A stretch of 64,000 nt of DNA from Enterobacter cloacae (GCA_014169315.1 AP022134.1:208101-272100); one strand, 5' to 3'; counted from the first letter of the stretch, positions 9,216 to 18,521 are shown. The notes: a model not told the origin generated them from the letters alone. Translations and numbers: made by a program.

Positions 9216-9917
9216 TTATGAACTAGCTTTCAAAGAGGTTGGTTTTTCGGGAAGTTTTTTGCCAGACCAGCATGTTGGTTTTTTTTCTGTAGTGCAGATT
9301 AGCTGGTACCTGCCCCTTCTTACCTCTTTGAGCAATGACTGTTTGAAATATGGTAAGCCCAGTTCAAAAACCCAGTAACGACCGTCTGCAAAAACGACTG
9401 AATTTTCAACGCCATCCGAAGCCACCAAGGATGCATCATTAAGTAGACGTTCTTCATAATGAAATGGTAATGAAAATGTCAGATATAACGCACAAAGTAC
9501 AAAGATTCCTGTGAGACTAACTGCCAGTGAACCACAATAACCAGAATAAACATTTAAATTTCTTTTGATAAATTTCTCATGCAAGATTACAAGCAGACAG
9601 AATACACAAGCTACCAGCCCAAATCCTACATGCAGATAAAACTGTCTTATTTCATCATTCCAGACGATGTTGTCCCATTTCGTGCTTAAGATTGAACCCA
9701 ACAAGGAGATAATAAAAGCGGCAATTTGAGAACTGATAAAGTAGGAGAAAGCTGACTTTGAAGTTATTTTTTTCATAGAAACAGGAACCTCTTTACCTCG
9801 TTCCTGATCAGAGAAAAGACACAAAACGCACCATGCGCAAAAAACTGCAAGTCCAGATGCAATAATCTCGCGTAAAAACATATTAAACGTTTCCGATAAT
9901 GAATAAGTAATTACCAT
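9216..9917 (-). CDS. Hypothetical multipass membrane protein, 233 residues
   Basis: Four hydrophobic segments are visible, around residues 17-36, 58-78, 92-112 and 130-150, followed by a soluble C-terminal domain of about 80 residues with a basic end. This would put a sensor- or effector-sized domain on one side of the membrane. GGAGAGGA precedes ATG 9917. No family recognised; a surface or immunity role is possible but not supported by sequence. Confidence 0.6.
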   Translation of the reverse strand: MVITYSLSETFNMFLREIIASGLAVFCAWCVLCLFSDQERGKEVPVSMKKITSKSAFSYFISSQIAAFIISLLGSILSTKWDNIVWNDEIRQFYLHVGFGLVACVFCLLVILHEKFIKRNLNVYSGYCGSLAVSLTGIFVLCALYLTFSLPFHYEERLLNDASLVASDGVENSVVFADGRYWVFELGLPYFKQSLLKEVRRGRYQLICTTEKKPTCWSGKKLPEKPTSLKASS

Positions 9918-10231
9918 ATCCTCTCCGTAAGTCTACATATAATTCAGACGTGACAAATAATTAAAGGCATTGCTATTCTATCATTATGCATTGCGTTTAA
10001 AATCATTTCTAATTCAGCAGAGTAGCGATACAGGCATTTCGCTATCCTAAAATCTGGTAGCTTTCCATTTCCTTGCTGAGATAAATCAAAATAATTCTAT
10101 TTATTGCCTATTCGGATGCTGCAAAACCTTATAAATCCGGATGTATATCACTTAACAGTGAACCATTCGGTGACTTGCTCTCCGTGAGGTCCACCGGGTT
10201 TATCCAGTAGGGAACATTCTGCTTTTACCGT
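9918..10231. other. AT-rich gene-free stretch
   Basis: No supported gene. It presumably carries the promoter of the minus-strand membrane protein at 9917 and the terminator of the 10.2-11.8 kb unit. A possible short repeat (CACTTAACAGTGAACCATTCGG) sits near 10149. Nothing else stands out. Confidence 0.3.
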
Positions 10232-10513
10232 TTACTGCATACGCGAGCAGGAATTCTGTTGCAGTTCTGCATTTGCCTGCTTTTCCAGTGCTGTCATAAC
10301 CCGGCGGAGCATCGCCAGAGCCTGAACAGGCGAGCTCCCAAACTGCACTTTCACTTCATCCGTATCATGATCCTGAATCAGGTCGAGGATGTTCACTTCG
10401 ATCCCTGCCCCGTTTTCATCTTTTGCCGTGCACTGAATACTTACCCGGGTCACCGAATCCGTCAGGACTGGCAGTGGGTTAGTCTTGTCTACGTTGATAA
10501 AAGCCTTCTTCAT
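10232..10513 (-). CDS. Hypothetical protein, 93 residues, downstream of the ParB-like gene
   Basis: A small soluble protein: an N-terminal beta-rich half with many Thr and Val, then a helix (VQALAMLRRVMTALEKQAN). It lies 65 bp after the ParB/KorB-like gene on the same strand. The gap holds a hairpin (ACCGACCC / GGGTCGGT, about 10540-10568) that could attenuate read-through. Function unknown; co-transcription hints at a partner of the DNA-binding protein. Confidence 0.6.
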   Translation of the reverse strand: MKKAFINVDKTNPLPVLTDSVTRVSIQCTAKDENGAGIEVNILDLIQDHDTDEVKVQFGSSPVQALAMLRRVMTALEKQANAELQQNSCSRMQ

Positions 10514-10578
10514 TGCCCTGTTTCCCCTTGTCCTGAAAAAGTTACCGACCCGTCCGGATGGAGGGGTCGGTCAGAAAA

Positions 10579-11763
10579 TCATGCCTGTCCCTTATTCATC
10601 TTCTCAGCATGCTTACGCAGGTACTCTTTCAGGTCAGCATGAGCATTGATGATATCGTTCATTTCATCATTGGTCAGAACAAGCGTGTAAGTATCAGTGC
10701 TGACAGATTCACCTTCTTTAAGCTTGGCTTCTTCAGCAATACGTTCAAAAATCGGGATCGCGGTGTCGGCAATGACGGTCACGGTCTTTTTGTTCAGAAC
10801 GCTGGACATGGATGGTGCTTTACCTGCCGGGTTCTGTTTAGGAGCGCTGTCCTTTGGAGCCGGAGCTGGTTCCTGTACCGGTGGCGTAACCAGCGTCTCT
10901 GTATTGCTTTCATCATTCAGTTGATCCGGTACCGGGGTGTTAACGGTAGCATTACCTGCCGGTTGCTCATCACCGGAGTTTTCCGGAGTCTGCGGATCTG
11001 CCATGCGCTCTTCTACCTTGGCAGCTTTGACGAATTTCAGCGTGTTTTTCGTCGCTTTACCATAGATGGAGATCGCCTTGTTGATGTTATCTACCGCATC
11101 CTCACCGCTGTACATATACTCGTCCAGCGCAACGTACATGCTCACCTGATCGCTCACAAGCATGGTCTGTAGTTCAGAAGGCAGGTCCAGTACGCGAACC
11201 ATCTGGCGAAGATGCTGCTCTGATTTACCACGTTTTTTTGCCAGTTCCGCAAAGGTCTTAGGCTCTTCTTTATCTTCAACAAGACGCTTAATTGAAAGCG
11301 CTTCAGCTACGACAGACAGCGCCAGGTTGGAGTTGCCGGTCAGGGTGAAGAGTTCTGCTTTTGAAGCGCTACCGCGAAACTCTTCGCAGCGAATACGAGT
11401 AATGCGTTCACGCCCTTCTGCTTCCAGCTGGCGGTTTGCAATAGCGATGGAACGGATACGGCAAGCCCCCTGACGCAGTACAGGTACGCCATTAACCATC
11501 TGAACAACGATAGGCGTCACGCTGAACGGGTCTTCCATGTAGGCATCGGCCAGGCTGTTCAGGTGTTCCACAACGTGAGGCATTGAATAGTAGAGCTCGC
11601 CCATACCGGCCGTGCGGGTGTTAAAGCCTTCCTGCTCTACAACAACCGAAGGGTCAATGATAAGGCCGTTACCTTTACGGGCACCGTTACCAGTGCGTTC
11701 CAGGTAACCACGAAGGCTGATTTCGTTGCTGTTGTTTTTTACTTCAGTTTCGATTGCGGACAT
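10579..11763 (-). CDS. ParB/KorB-like DNA-binding protein, 394 residues
   Basis: An N-terminal ParB-like domain (residues about 30-130) includes a degenerate form of the ParB nucleotide-site motif (QGACRIRSIAIANRQ instead of GxRRxxA). A helix-turn-helix follows (FAELAKKRGKSEQHLRQM, around 170-187, then VLDLPSEL), very like the ParB/KorB operator-binding helix. Residues about 265-325 are a Pro/Glu/Asp-rich linker, followed by a C-terminal domain that could dimerise. No ParA partner is adjacent, so regulation or DNA condensation is as likely as partition. Two AAAGTNACTTT palindromes lie 91 and 218 bp upstream of its ATG. Confidence 0.8.
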   Translation of the reverse strand: MSAIETEVKNNSNEISLRGYLERTGNGARKGNGLIIDPSVVVEQEGFNTRTAGMGELYYSMPHVVEHLNSLADAYMEDPFSVTPIVVQMVNGVPVLRQGACRIRSIAIANRQLEAEGRERITRIRCEEFRGSASKAELFTLTGNSNLALSVVAEALSIKRLVEDKEEPKTFAELAKKRGKSEQHLRQMVRVLDLPSELQTMLVSDQVSMYVALDEYMYSGEDAVDNINKAISIYGKATKNTLKFVKAAKVEERMADPQTPENSGDEQPAGNATVNTPVPDQLNDESNTETLVTPPVQEPAPAPKDSAPKQNPAGKAPSMSSVLNKKTVTVIADTAIPIFERIAEEAKLKEGESVSTDTYTLVLTNDEMNDIINAHADLKEYLRKHAEKMNKGQA

Positions 11764-11853
11764 TTTTGTTCTCTCTTTTGGTTGGTTGTTTAACTGCGCT
11801 ACAACACAACAATACCAGGTTCGACATTTTTTCTAATAGGTTGCACAGAAGAA

Positions 11854-11991
11854 AAAGTAACTTTTCTTAAAAAAAATTCCTGAGACAATACTACTCGATC
11901 CGTCCGTTTTAAATCTTCACAACAGTGGGCCGTTTTTACGTTTAAGCAAAATAGCTGGTTCAGAAGGTGAGTCGGAGAGAAAAGTTACTTT
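11854..11991. repeat. Two AAAGTNACTTT palindromes in the leader of the ParB/KorB-like gene
   Basis: Sites at 11854-11864 (AAAGTAACTTT) and 11981-11991 (AAAGTTACTTT), both inside longer A/T-flanked arms (AAAAGTWACTTTT). They sit in the 416-bp gene-free region 11764-12179 between two minus-strand genes, in the position expected for autoregulatory operators. The rest of that region shows no gene. Confidence 0.7.
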
Positions 11992-12179
11992 TCCGGTTGT
12001 CTGGGCCAGTGATGAGAGAGTGGCAGGACAGGAATGGCTAAACCGGTGCGGGTCTCTTGTAAGTCGCAGGGGATTGAGGAGATATAGAGGTAAACCGGTA
12101 CGTTCAGTTTTTGGATTGAGCCGGGCTTTTGGCCCGGGCTTAAGGAAGCGGAAATTTGAACGAACTGGCAGGTAATGAT

Positions 12180-12356
12180 TTATGCCGCCGACAGCTGGCC
12201 GTCAGTGCTTTGCTGTTCTGGTTTGACAGTTGGGGGATAACCGGCAGTTAGCCGCTGGCATTCCGCATCACAGAAAGCCCTGAGGTTGCTGAAGACGGAC
12301 TCCATGAAATCAGCATGAGCATACGAGTCTACAGGACGTGTCTTGTTATCTTTCAT
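12180..12356 (-). CDS. Hypothetical small protein, 58 residues
   Basis: A small polar protein. I chose ATG 12356 because GAGGAG lies 6 bp before it; an upstream Met at 12410 has no ribosome site. A Cys-containing helix (FCDAECQRLTAG) and a Pro/Gln/Ser-rich tail are visible. Function unknown. Confidence 0.5.
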   Translation of the reverse strand: MKDNKTRPVDSYAHADFMESVFSNLRAFCDAECQRLTAGYPPTVKPEQQSTDGQLSAA

Positions 12357-12866
12357 CTTGTTCTCCTCAATCATTATTAAAACCAGCGGATTTAGTTCCT
12401 GGCGCTCCATCTGCTGACCGGCTTTCCCAGAGAGCAGCGATGTGTCGGGTTCTGTTTCTCATTTTATCGTTTTCATCGGGCCCATCCGGCCGTATAAGAG
12501 ACCGATTTGGCATGTTTAAGAAACGTACTGGCGACATTAAAAGCTGAGGTTGGCTTTGGAATAAAAGGATACTTTTCCCGTTTGTCAGGTCTTTCGCTAC
12601 CGCTGCACGATGATTCTGTCAGGCATTCTGCGCCCTCCTTGGCTGTACATCTTGAAACAAGCGGTGGGATGTTCCCTTCCCCCTGCTCACCGCAGAATAA
12701 TTGGCAAGTCCCGACGGTCGTTCCGTACGAGCCGGGTCCAAATAATGAATAAATACAACGCCACTTCAATTGTATTGACAATAGAAGTTAGGAGGATCAT
12801 AGTGTCATTCATGGTGCGGCTTTCGCACCACCGCCCCGGCGGTACCGGGCAGAACTGGAGTACCTC
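12357..12866. promoter_or_regulatory. Gene-free stretch with a likely promoter and hairpin leader for the gene at 12867
   Basis: A TTGACA -35 box is at 12775-12780 and a CATAGT -10 box at 12798-12803 (17-bp spacing) on the plus strand. The leader then contains a tight hairpin (GGTGCG / CGCACC, about 12819-12835) and a second G/C-rich inverted repeat (CCGCC / GGCGG). These lie about 15-50 bp before the ATG and could tune translation. No gene is supported between 12357 and 12775, although several short frames are open there. Confidence 0.45.
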
Positions 12867-13811
12867 ATGAAACTTTCCCGTCAGACGACTTCTGATACTT
12901 CTGTTGATGGCCGTTCACGCGCATATGCCTGGGGCCGTGTCCATTATTTCATTATCGAACATGCACCAATGGCTGAGCTGGTCGCTATTGACGAGCTGCT
13001 GGAAAAAGCTGGCTGGAGCAATGACGGCTGTCCGAACTATGAGAAAGATGACGAGTTTGGTAATGCTGGTTACAGCTGTGGTTACTGGATCGATATTGAC
13101 AGCGTGGGAAGCTTCAAGGCTGACTACAAACGTCTTAAGGGTGAGATTAGTGCGCATATCGCCTCAAAGGCGGCAGAGGTGGAGATCCGCGTACTGGACT
13201 CGATGTCCGACAAAGAATGTAAAGATGTTGCCTCGGTGGCATGTACTGTTCGCCGTGACTTACGTACGCAGTCCGAATCGCTTCATTCACTGCGTACTAT
13301 CGTAACGGTTGATCATTACAATCCCTATGTGATCACCAGCCGCCCGCTGAGCATTTCCGCCTGGACACTTATCCACGACTGTCTGAAAACCGGCACCATC
13401 AATGACGTCTGTTCACGGTTGAGTTCATTAATCCTGCACTCTGAAGCCGCGATTGCCCGTTGTAAGGGAAGCTCCGACTACTCTTCGGAACACGCTCAGC
13501 TATCGTTTTTTGCTGGTAACGACTATGTCACCAGACGCACCCTTGTTGATGCAGCTCACGAAGAGGCTCTGCGAATGAACCGCCGCTTTGATGAACGTAT
13601 TGCAATGAACGCGGATTCTGATGCCAGAAGGCTCCAGTGCGAATTCAACCTGAGCAACCATGTCGTACAGCGTCGGACCGTTGAATCTGCTCATATCCAG
13701 GCAATCAACGAAGACGTCACCCGTTCACAGGCGGAACCACGCTGCCCTGGAAAGCTTCTTCTGAAAATGACCAGTCATGAGGAAGTGCGGGACTCACTGA
13801 GCACCTGTTAG
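12867..13811 (+). CDS. Hypothetical protein, 314 residues
   Basis: A soluble protein with no recognised domain. The N-terminal 100 residues contain an acidic, Tyr/Gly/Cys-containing stretch (GCPNYEKDDEFGNAGYSCGY), the middle is helical with Ser/Leu repeats, and residues 225-300 form long charged helices (EEALRMNRRFDERIAMN). First gene of a loosely spaced plus-strand series (12.9-15.8 kb). The frames overlapping it at 12904 (+) and 12915 (-) are shadows. Confidence 0.6.
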   Translation: MKLSRQTTSDTSVDGRSRAYAWGRVHYFIIEHAPMAELVAIDELLEKAGWSNDGCPNYEKDDEFGNAGYSCGYWIDIDSVGSFKADYKRLKGEISAHIASKAAEVEIRVLDSMSDKECKDVASVACTVRRDLRTQSESLHSLRTIVTVDHYNPYVITSRPLSISAWTLIHDCLKTGTINDVCSRLSSLILHSEAAIARCKGSSDYSSEHAQLSFFAGNDYVTRRTLVDAAHEEALRMNRRFDERIAMNADSDARRLQCEFNLSNHVVQRRTVESAHIQAINEDVTRSQAEPRCPGKLLLKMTSHEEVRDSLSTC

Positions 13812-13906
13812 TCCAGCGACACCCCCTGCGGCTCTACTACCGGGCCGCAGTCTGCTCCGGCCAGATGGTGCCAGTGGCGTAATGAATTTGTTTAATAAGG
13901 CTGAGT

Positions 13907-14509
13907 ATGATGAATAAAGAACAACTAATCGACAAACTGGAACGCGTGGTATGTGGTCAGTACTCCTACGAAATGCAGGAGCTTGCGTATTCGGCCCTCT
14001 GCTGCATTAAAGGCACCCCGGACGACTGCGCTAAGTTCCCTGTTACGCGTCCGCTGCCTGACACCTTAGTGGACGTATGGGACGAGATCGGGCAATACCT
14101 TGGCACAGGCAAAGCCATTGAAACTCGCAGTTGCGGCGTTTCGCTTCTGCTTCATGGACACTGCTACGATTCAAATCATGTGCTGTACTGGCGCAATGCT
14201 GGCGCACTTCCAGCAGCTTGCGATACGCCACTGGCTGGTGGGTCTCGCAAACTGTTCACCTGCTCAGCCTGTGGAGTGGACGGTCTGGATGAACCACCTG
14301 AAACCAGTTGCCACTGCTGCACAGAGGGGGCCCACTGGATTGAGAGCAGGCTCTTCACCTCCGGGCAGGCAGACCCTGAAGAATTTAGACCCGTGGCGGT
14401 CGTGAAAGAGTGTGCAGGCTCAACGCCGGATGATCGGCTCATCTGGAGCGTGATTGAACAGCTCAACGGCGAACTGGCGGAAGGCGATAAACTATTTAAG
14501 CGACGCTGA
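13907..14509 (+). CDS. Hypothetical Cys-rich protein, 200 residues
   Basis: A possible zinc-binding region lies near residues 120-145, with CSACG followed by TSCHCCTEG. Before it is a helical N-terminal domain (residues 1-45). Start codons ATG 13907 and 13910 are adjacent. The last 40 residues resemble a charged helix and end KLFKRR. Function unknown; the Cys pattern suggests a nucleic-acid or protein-binding zinc knuckle. Confidence 0.55.
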   Translation: MMNKEQLIDKLERVVCGQYSYEMQELAYSALCCIKGTPDDCAKFPVTRPLPDTLVDVWDEIGQYLGTGKAIETRSCGVSLLLHGHCYDSNHVLYWRNAGALPAACDTPLAGGSRKLFTCSACGVDGLDEPPETSCHCCTEGAHWIESRLFTSGQADPEEFRPVAVVKECAGSTPDDRLIWSVIEQLNGELAEGDKLFKRR

Positions 14510-14562
14510 CAGATCACGTCAGCATTTATATCAGACGAACTCCAGAATAATTTAAAGCAACC

Positions 14563-14919
14563 ATGAACATGAAAAAGCCCAAAGCTGCATTACAGAATGC
14601 CATGAAAGAAGATGTGCCAGCTGTGACACAGATTCAGATGCGATCTACGGTTTCCAGAAAGGTTCGCTATGTAAAACAGGCAAATCGAGAGGGTCTGAAA
14701 TTATCTGAGTGGATGTCGCGGCATCTCGACGCTGTCTGTGATACCGCAGATGAGATTCATAAAGGCAAACGCTCAACTCCGGTTGCGCCTGGGAAGATTC
14801 CCCCTGAGGTATACCAGGTGATATACGATCAGTGCGGCGGGTTCGTGGAGTGTGATGCTAATGCCCAGGTAATCTGGGAAGCCTGCCGTGATGCCATTCT
14901 TAACGGAGACAAAGGGTAA
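14563..14919 (+). CDS. Hypothetical basic protein, 118 residues
   Basis: A basic N-terminal half with an arginine-rich beta-strand-like segment (VSRKVRYVKQANREGLKLSEWMSRHLD) resembles the ribbon-helix-helix style of small plasmid regulators, but the match is weak. The acidic second half (EVYQVIYDQCGG...) may mediate contacts. A G/C-rich inverted repeat (GGCAGG / CCTGTC with T run, 14921-14945) follows the stop and may be a weak terminator. Confidence 0.5.
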   Translation: MNMKKPKAALQNAMKEDVPAVTQIQMRSTVSRKVRYVKQANREGLKLSEWMSRHLDAVCDTADEIHKGKRSTPVAPGKIPPEVYQVIYDQCGGFVECDANAQVIWEACRDAILNGDKG

Positions 14920-14965
14920 ACGGCAGGTATCGCCTGTCATTTTTACCCTTGTGAGGAAAATCCTG

Positions 14966-15169
14966 ATGAACCATGAGAGCCGAACTGTATACCTGAACAC
15001 GGCCATTGAGGCCCTGTTGAAAGCTGAGGCGGCTCTGAACGAGCTGGCATTAGCCTATGTACTCAAACCAGGTGAAAAGGCAAGCGCATGCCATCCCCGA
15101 ACCGGTACGCTTTCCACAGCTTCCCAGGTAAGAAAACTTCGCCGTGTTCTAGAAAAAAACAAGTTATGA
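14966..15169 (+). CDS. Hypothetical small protein, 67 residues
   Basis: Starts at ATG 14966, which has GAGGAAAA 6-10 bp before it; the longer frame from 14888 overlaps the preceding gene and has no site. Ala/Leu-rich helix (residues 8-30), then a basic C-terminal tail (VRKLRRVLEKNKL). Function unknown. Confidence 0.5.
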   Translation: MNHESRTVYLNTAIEALLKAEAALNELALAYVLKPGEKASACHPRTGTLSTASQVRKLRRVLEKNKL

Positions 15170-15450
15170 CGGCCCTTATACGCTGGCATAATGTACCGTG
15201 CTTCGCTCATCCCAGCAGTATGGGTTTTAAACTCTTCCATTTTTAAGAGTACGGGAAGAGCCTTATTATTGTCGCATACCCTACGGATGCATTGCAGTTC
15301 AAACCGCTGTTCGGTGCAATTATTGCTGTATCCGGCGGATTTGAAAATGACAGAAATAGTGATGTAAAGCTCCGCCATTAAAGAAATGCCCCGTAGTTTG
15401 GCGAATCAACTTTCTGAATTATCTCGATGAACACCATTTAAGGAAATCGA

Positions 15451-15771
15451 ATGTGTGATTTTTGCAGGGCTGACGAAAATTACTTTCATATGGCAGAATG
15501 CGTGTATGACCAACTGGTTAAAGAGTATCCCGTAATGTGGCTGCGGGATTCAACCCGGATCGGGGCCTGCTACCTCTGTCGAGAACTGCTGTCGCCGGAG
15601 GGGATGGTCCTGGCGATGCAGAGCGCTTTCCCTGCGAAGGGATGGCGGCTGCGTATTTGGTACAATGAAACCATTGACGAAGAGATAGAACCGCAGCGTG
15701 GAGACTGTATTGAGCTGTCCTCCAGGGCGGACGCTCTGCTGTCCTTCATGTCGTTCCAGGAAAAGGTTTAG
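15451..15771 (+). CDS. Small protein with paired CxxC motifs, probable zinc ribbon, 106 residues
   Basis: Cys2-x-x-Cys5 (CDFC) at the N-terminus and a second CYLC near residue 47 form a plausible four-Cys zinc site, with His and Cys (HMAEC) between them. The C-terminal half is acidic and beta-rich. Upstream, 15170-15450 contains no supported gene. Function unknown; paired CxxC proteins of this size are often DNA- or RNA-binding accessory factors. Confidence 0.55.
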   Translation: MCDFCRADENYFHMAECVYDQLVKEYPVMWLRDSTRIGACYLCRELLSPEGMVLAMQSAFPAKGWRLRIWYNETIDEEIEPQRGDCIELSSRADALLSFMSFQEKV

Positions 15772-16350
15772 CGCTGCGGCCCCCCTCACAAAAAGGCGCT
15801 TTCCGCGACAAATCTGGTACGACCGGACAACGTTGAGTCAATTCTTGCTTCCCCGCAGAAGAATCCCTATGAAGTAAAGTAGAGGTAGGCATTACGCCCA
15901 CCAGCAAACCTGATAACTGTTCTTTGCGTAACATCCTCAAACTTCTGGTGCCTTCGTAGACTGCGATGCGAATGCCCATGAGCTGAATTCACCGTATCAT
16001 TTGACCGGATGCAGCGAGAACAGAAATGACAATGTTTGAACGATTTGCCAGACGGCCATAAAACTCTACTGGGTACAGAATAAGGACTGACCGCAATGGC
16101 TACGTTCTATGAGCTACCGACCAGTGAGAAGTCCATTGTTTCCGGTACGTGCCCGGACGAGCACCGGTGAAATTTTTCCCGACTGGATTACGCTAAGGCT
16201 TTTGAACGGTTTGCGTGAAGTGGGACTCTTTGGGTCTGGTTCTTGATTTATACAAAAGGCTATATGCCACAAGACGGGAGGAAAAAAGGGTTTCCCCGAC
16301 TGGAGAAACCCTTTCAAAAGGTGCCGATGGCATACTAATCCACACCCCGA
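15772..16350. other. Gene-free stretch, probably remnants
   Basis: No frame with a ribosome site and good codon use. Short open frames on both strands are fragmentary, which suggests decayed sequence. The right part (about 16200-16350) forms the distal 3' region of the hok-like transcript. Confidence 0.3.
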
Positions 16351-16374
16351 AAAGAGGGGGTTGCCCCCCTCTTT
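16351..16374 (-). terminator. Terminator of the hok-like transcript
   Basis: AAAGAGGGGG (16351-16360) pairs with CCCCCCTCTTT, a strong stem with A and T flanks that can work in both directions. It starts a few bases after the hok-like stop codon, as in hok-family mRNAs. Confidence 0.7.
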
Positions 16375-16379
16375 GTCAG

Positions 16380-16538
16380 CTACTTACCGGATTCGTAGGC
16401 CAGGATAGCAGATACCTCCCTTGTTCCGTCTTTCATCCGCAACTCGCAAAGCGAGTTTCGTGTGAGCCAGGTGAATATCAACAGCGTTAAACAAACTATT
16501 AATATGCACAAAACAATGGGTTGGTTCGGCATTTTCAT
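16380..16538 (-). CDS. hok: Hok-family type I toxin, 52 residues
   Basis: A 52-residue protein. A hydrophobic segment (residues 9-25, [19 protein letters not shown]) is followed by the hallmark RNSLCELR, a REV box and a C-terminal AYESGK, all as in Hok/SrnB/PndA toxins. These insert in the inner membrane and collapse its potential in plasmid-free cells. The sequence between about 16540 and 16600 should hold the mok leader and the antisense Sok-like RNA; I could not fix its ends. It lies next to relBE, giving a double addiction cassette. Confidence 0.9.
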   Translation of the reverse strand: MKMPNQPIVLCILIVCLTLLIFTWLTRNSLCELRMKDGTREVSAILAYESGK

Positions 16539-16609
16539 GGCCTTCTTCTCCTGTCAACGCAAAGCAGAAGTGTCACCATCGGTGCGAAACAGAGATGTCA
16601 TGCTTTGGT

Positions 16610-16897
16610 TCAGAGAATGCGTTTGACCGCCTCGCTATATACTTCCGAGCGTTCTCTTTTCCCAACAGAAATCACGAAAACGACAACTTTCTCGTCTATA
16701 ACCTGGTATACAAGGCGATAGCCTGAAGACCGGAGCTTAATCTTGTAACAATCAGGCATACCACGGAGCTTGTTTGCTTCAATCCGGGGTGACTCAAGTA
16801 CTTCAACCAGCTTCTTTTTCAACTGTTCACGTACCGTCGAGCCCAGCTTTCGCCATTCCTTTAGTGCCCGCTCGTCAAAATCCAGAAAATACGCCAT
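16610..16897 (-). CDS. relE: RelE/ParE-superfamily toxin
   Basis: A protein of 95 residues, the usual RelE length. It has the N-terminal helix (FDERALKEWRKL), the strand/loop KLRGMPDCYKIKLRSSGYR with conserved Arg residues, and the C-terminal VISVGKRERSEVY (the family's KRxxxxVY ending). RelE toxins cut mRNA on the ribosome. Its ATG overlaps the relB stop (TGATG), the typical coupled arrangement. It looks intact and resembles the relE of plasmid P307. Confidence 0.92.
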   Translation of the reverse strand: MAYFLDFDERALKEWRKLGSTVREQLKKKLVEVLESPRIEANKLRGMPDCYKIKLRSSGYRLVYQVIDEKVVVFVISVGKRERSEVYSEAVKRIL

Positions 16898-17136
16898 CAG
16901 AGTTCATCCAGCGTCACACGTACTGGCTTAGGATTACGAAGTCGTTCTTTCACTATCTCCACAAGTTCAGCATCTTCATCACTCAGGAGTGTCTGTTTGA
17001 ACGGCAAGCGTTCATTGTCAGCGATATACTCGAGCATGAGACGAAGCGCTTCAGAAGGAGTTACGCCCATTTTTTCAAGCGCGGCGTAAGAACGCGCTTT
17101 AAGTTCATCGTCAATACGTAGGTTAATGCTACCCAT
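16897..17136 (-). CDS. relB: RelB/DinJ-type antitoxin
   Basis: A protein of 79 residues with an N-terminal ribbon-helix-helix (SINLRIDDELKARSYAAL, then MGVTPSEALRLMLEYI) that binds the operator, and a C-terminal toxin-binding tail (LRNPKPVRVTLDEL). It is translated first and coupled to relE. The promoter/operator lies directly upstream. Confidence 0.92.
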   Translation of the reverse strand: MGSINLRIDDELKARSYAALEKMGVTPSEALRLMLEYIADNERLPFKQTLLSDEDAELVEIVKERLRNPKPVRVTLDEL

Positions 17137-17148
17137 GTCTTACACCCC

Positions 17149-17173
17149 TTGTAATTACAAATGTCATTACAAG
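17149..17173 (-). promoter_or_regulatory. relBE operator
   Basis: A perfect 12-bp palindrome TTGTAATTACAA (17149-17160) is followed by the half-related TGTCATTACAAG (17162-17173). This is the expected pair of RelB-binding boxes just upstream of the relB ATG. Further right (about 17249-17275) an inverted repeat GTCCGCTT / AAGCGGAC followed by TTTTT looks like a plus-strand terminator; no gene lies in 17174-17398. Confidence 0.7.
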
Positions 17174-17398
17174 TATCGCACTACAACATGCTTAGGGCAA
17201 GTCACGAAGTAAGTCAGAAAGTAGTCGTAAGAACGGTGATCACTGTCCGCTTTGTGCCAGAAGCGGACTTTTTAAAAATATTGCGTGCCCAACAATTGGG
17301 CGCAGGTCACATCAAGTACCCTCAGAATTATAGAGAATACCTGAAATTTTTGTAGAGCGAGGTTTGTTACCCTGCCCGACCAGCGACATGTGGTTAGT

Positions 17399-18322
17399 TT
17401 AGTGATCAGAAATGTCGAGCGTTTGGTCGTTCATTGACGCGGGATCTTCCAACGGTTCCACATGAGTGGTGATATGGATAAAAGGCAGTGCGGTGCGGAT
17501 ATCATTCTCTATACGCTCGGCCCAGTCGTGCCCATATTGAACAGTCCATCGCCCAGGAACTAGGATGTGCATTGTCATAAACGCCCGCCCGCCAGCCTGG
17601 CGTGTACGTAGTGCATGGAAATCAAGCCCCTGTTCACGATATCCTGCCAGCAGTGACTCGATTTTTTTGAGTTCTTCCGTGGGTAGCGATACGTCCATCA
17701 GACCTGCAGCTGAACGACTCATAAGCTGATAACCAGTCCAAACGATGTTGGCTGCGACCAGCAATGCAACGATCGGATCGACCCAAAACCAGCCGGTCAG
17801 ATAAACCAGTCCGACACCAAAAATGACACCGACCGACGTCCAGACATCGGTCAGCAGGTGATGAGCATCTGCCTCAAGAGTGATAGAGTTGTGCTGCCTG
17901 CCAGCCCTTAACAAAATGCGAGCCGTCACAAAATTAAGGATTGATGCGACTGTTGAAACCAGTAATCCGAGACCAATCTCCTCAAGCGGCTGTGGAGTTA
18001 ACATCCGCTCAACTGCGGTATAGGCGATACTGGCTGCCGCCAATAGGATCAGAAATCCTTCGAAAGCACTCGAGAAATATTCGGCTTTGCCGTGCCCATA
18101 TGCATGGTTCTCATCGGCCGGAAGCGCAGCCAAGGTCAGCATCCAGAGCGCCATTAGGGCTCCTGCGAGGTTAACTACGGATTCGATGGCATCAGATAGC
18201 AGACCGACCGAACCGGTCATTTTCCACGCCACACCTTTGAGTCCGATAGTGGCAATAGCCGTGGCAATGGAAAGCCAAGCGTAGTGCGTCAGCGGACGAG
18301 GTAACCCTTTTGTTTTAGTCAT
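17399..18322 (-). CDS. Cation diffusion facilitator (CDF) metal exporter
   Basis: A protein of 307 residues, normal for the family. Membrane helices begin near residue 13. The CDF signature appears as [14 protein letters not shown] (helix II), the loop [16 protein letters not shown], and [17 protein letters not shown] (helix V) with the His/Asp metal site. The C-terminal cytoplasmic domain (from about 215) has the His residues common to Zn/Fe exporters. Higher G+C than the flanking genes and lying beside IS26, it looks acquired. The substrate (Zn, Fe, Co or similar) cannot be told from sequence. Confidence 0.9.
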   Translation of the reverse strand: MTKTKGLPRPLTHYAWLSIATAIATIGLKGVAWKMTGSVGLLSDAIESVVNLAGALMALWMLTLAALPADENHAYGHGKAEYFSSAFEGFLILLAAASIAYTAVERMLTPQPLEEIGLGLLVSTVASILNFVTARILLRAGRQHNSITLEADAHHLLTDVWTSVGVIFGVGLVYLTGWFWVDPIVALLVAANIVWTGYQLMSRSAAGLMDVSLPTEELKKIESLLAGYREQGLDFHALRTRQAGGRAFMTMHILVPGRWTVQYGHDWAERIENDIRTALPFIHITTHVEPLEDPASMNDQTLDISDH

Positions 18323-18521
18323 TATTAACTTCCTAAAATAGGACGACTAACTCACATTTCTATCCATGATAGATAATTAAACAATCATTTCGCCATGAAT
18401 ATTTTTTCGTTTTTATTAAATTTAATTAAAAAGTCTCTGCAAGTGCTGTTTCATCTTCTAGTAAACTAAATTTTATTTTTAGGGTTTTCTTCAACTTGAA
18501 GTAATATTATCTCACAACAGA

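Noticed and set aside
10558..11172. A 204-codon plus-strand frame
   Set aside because: Antisense to the ParB-like gene with no ribosome site; codon use fits the minus strand.
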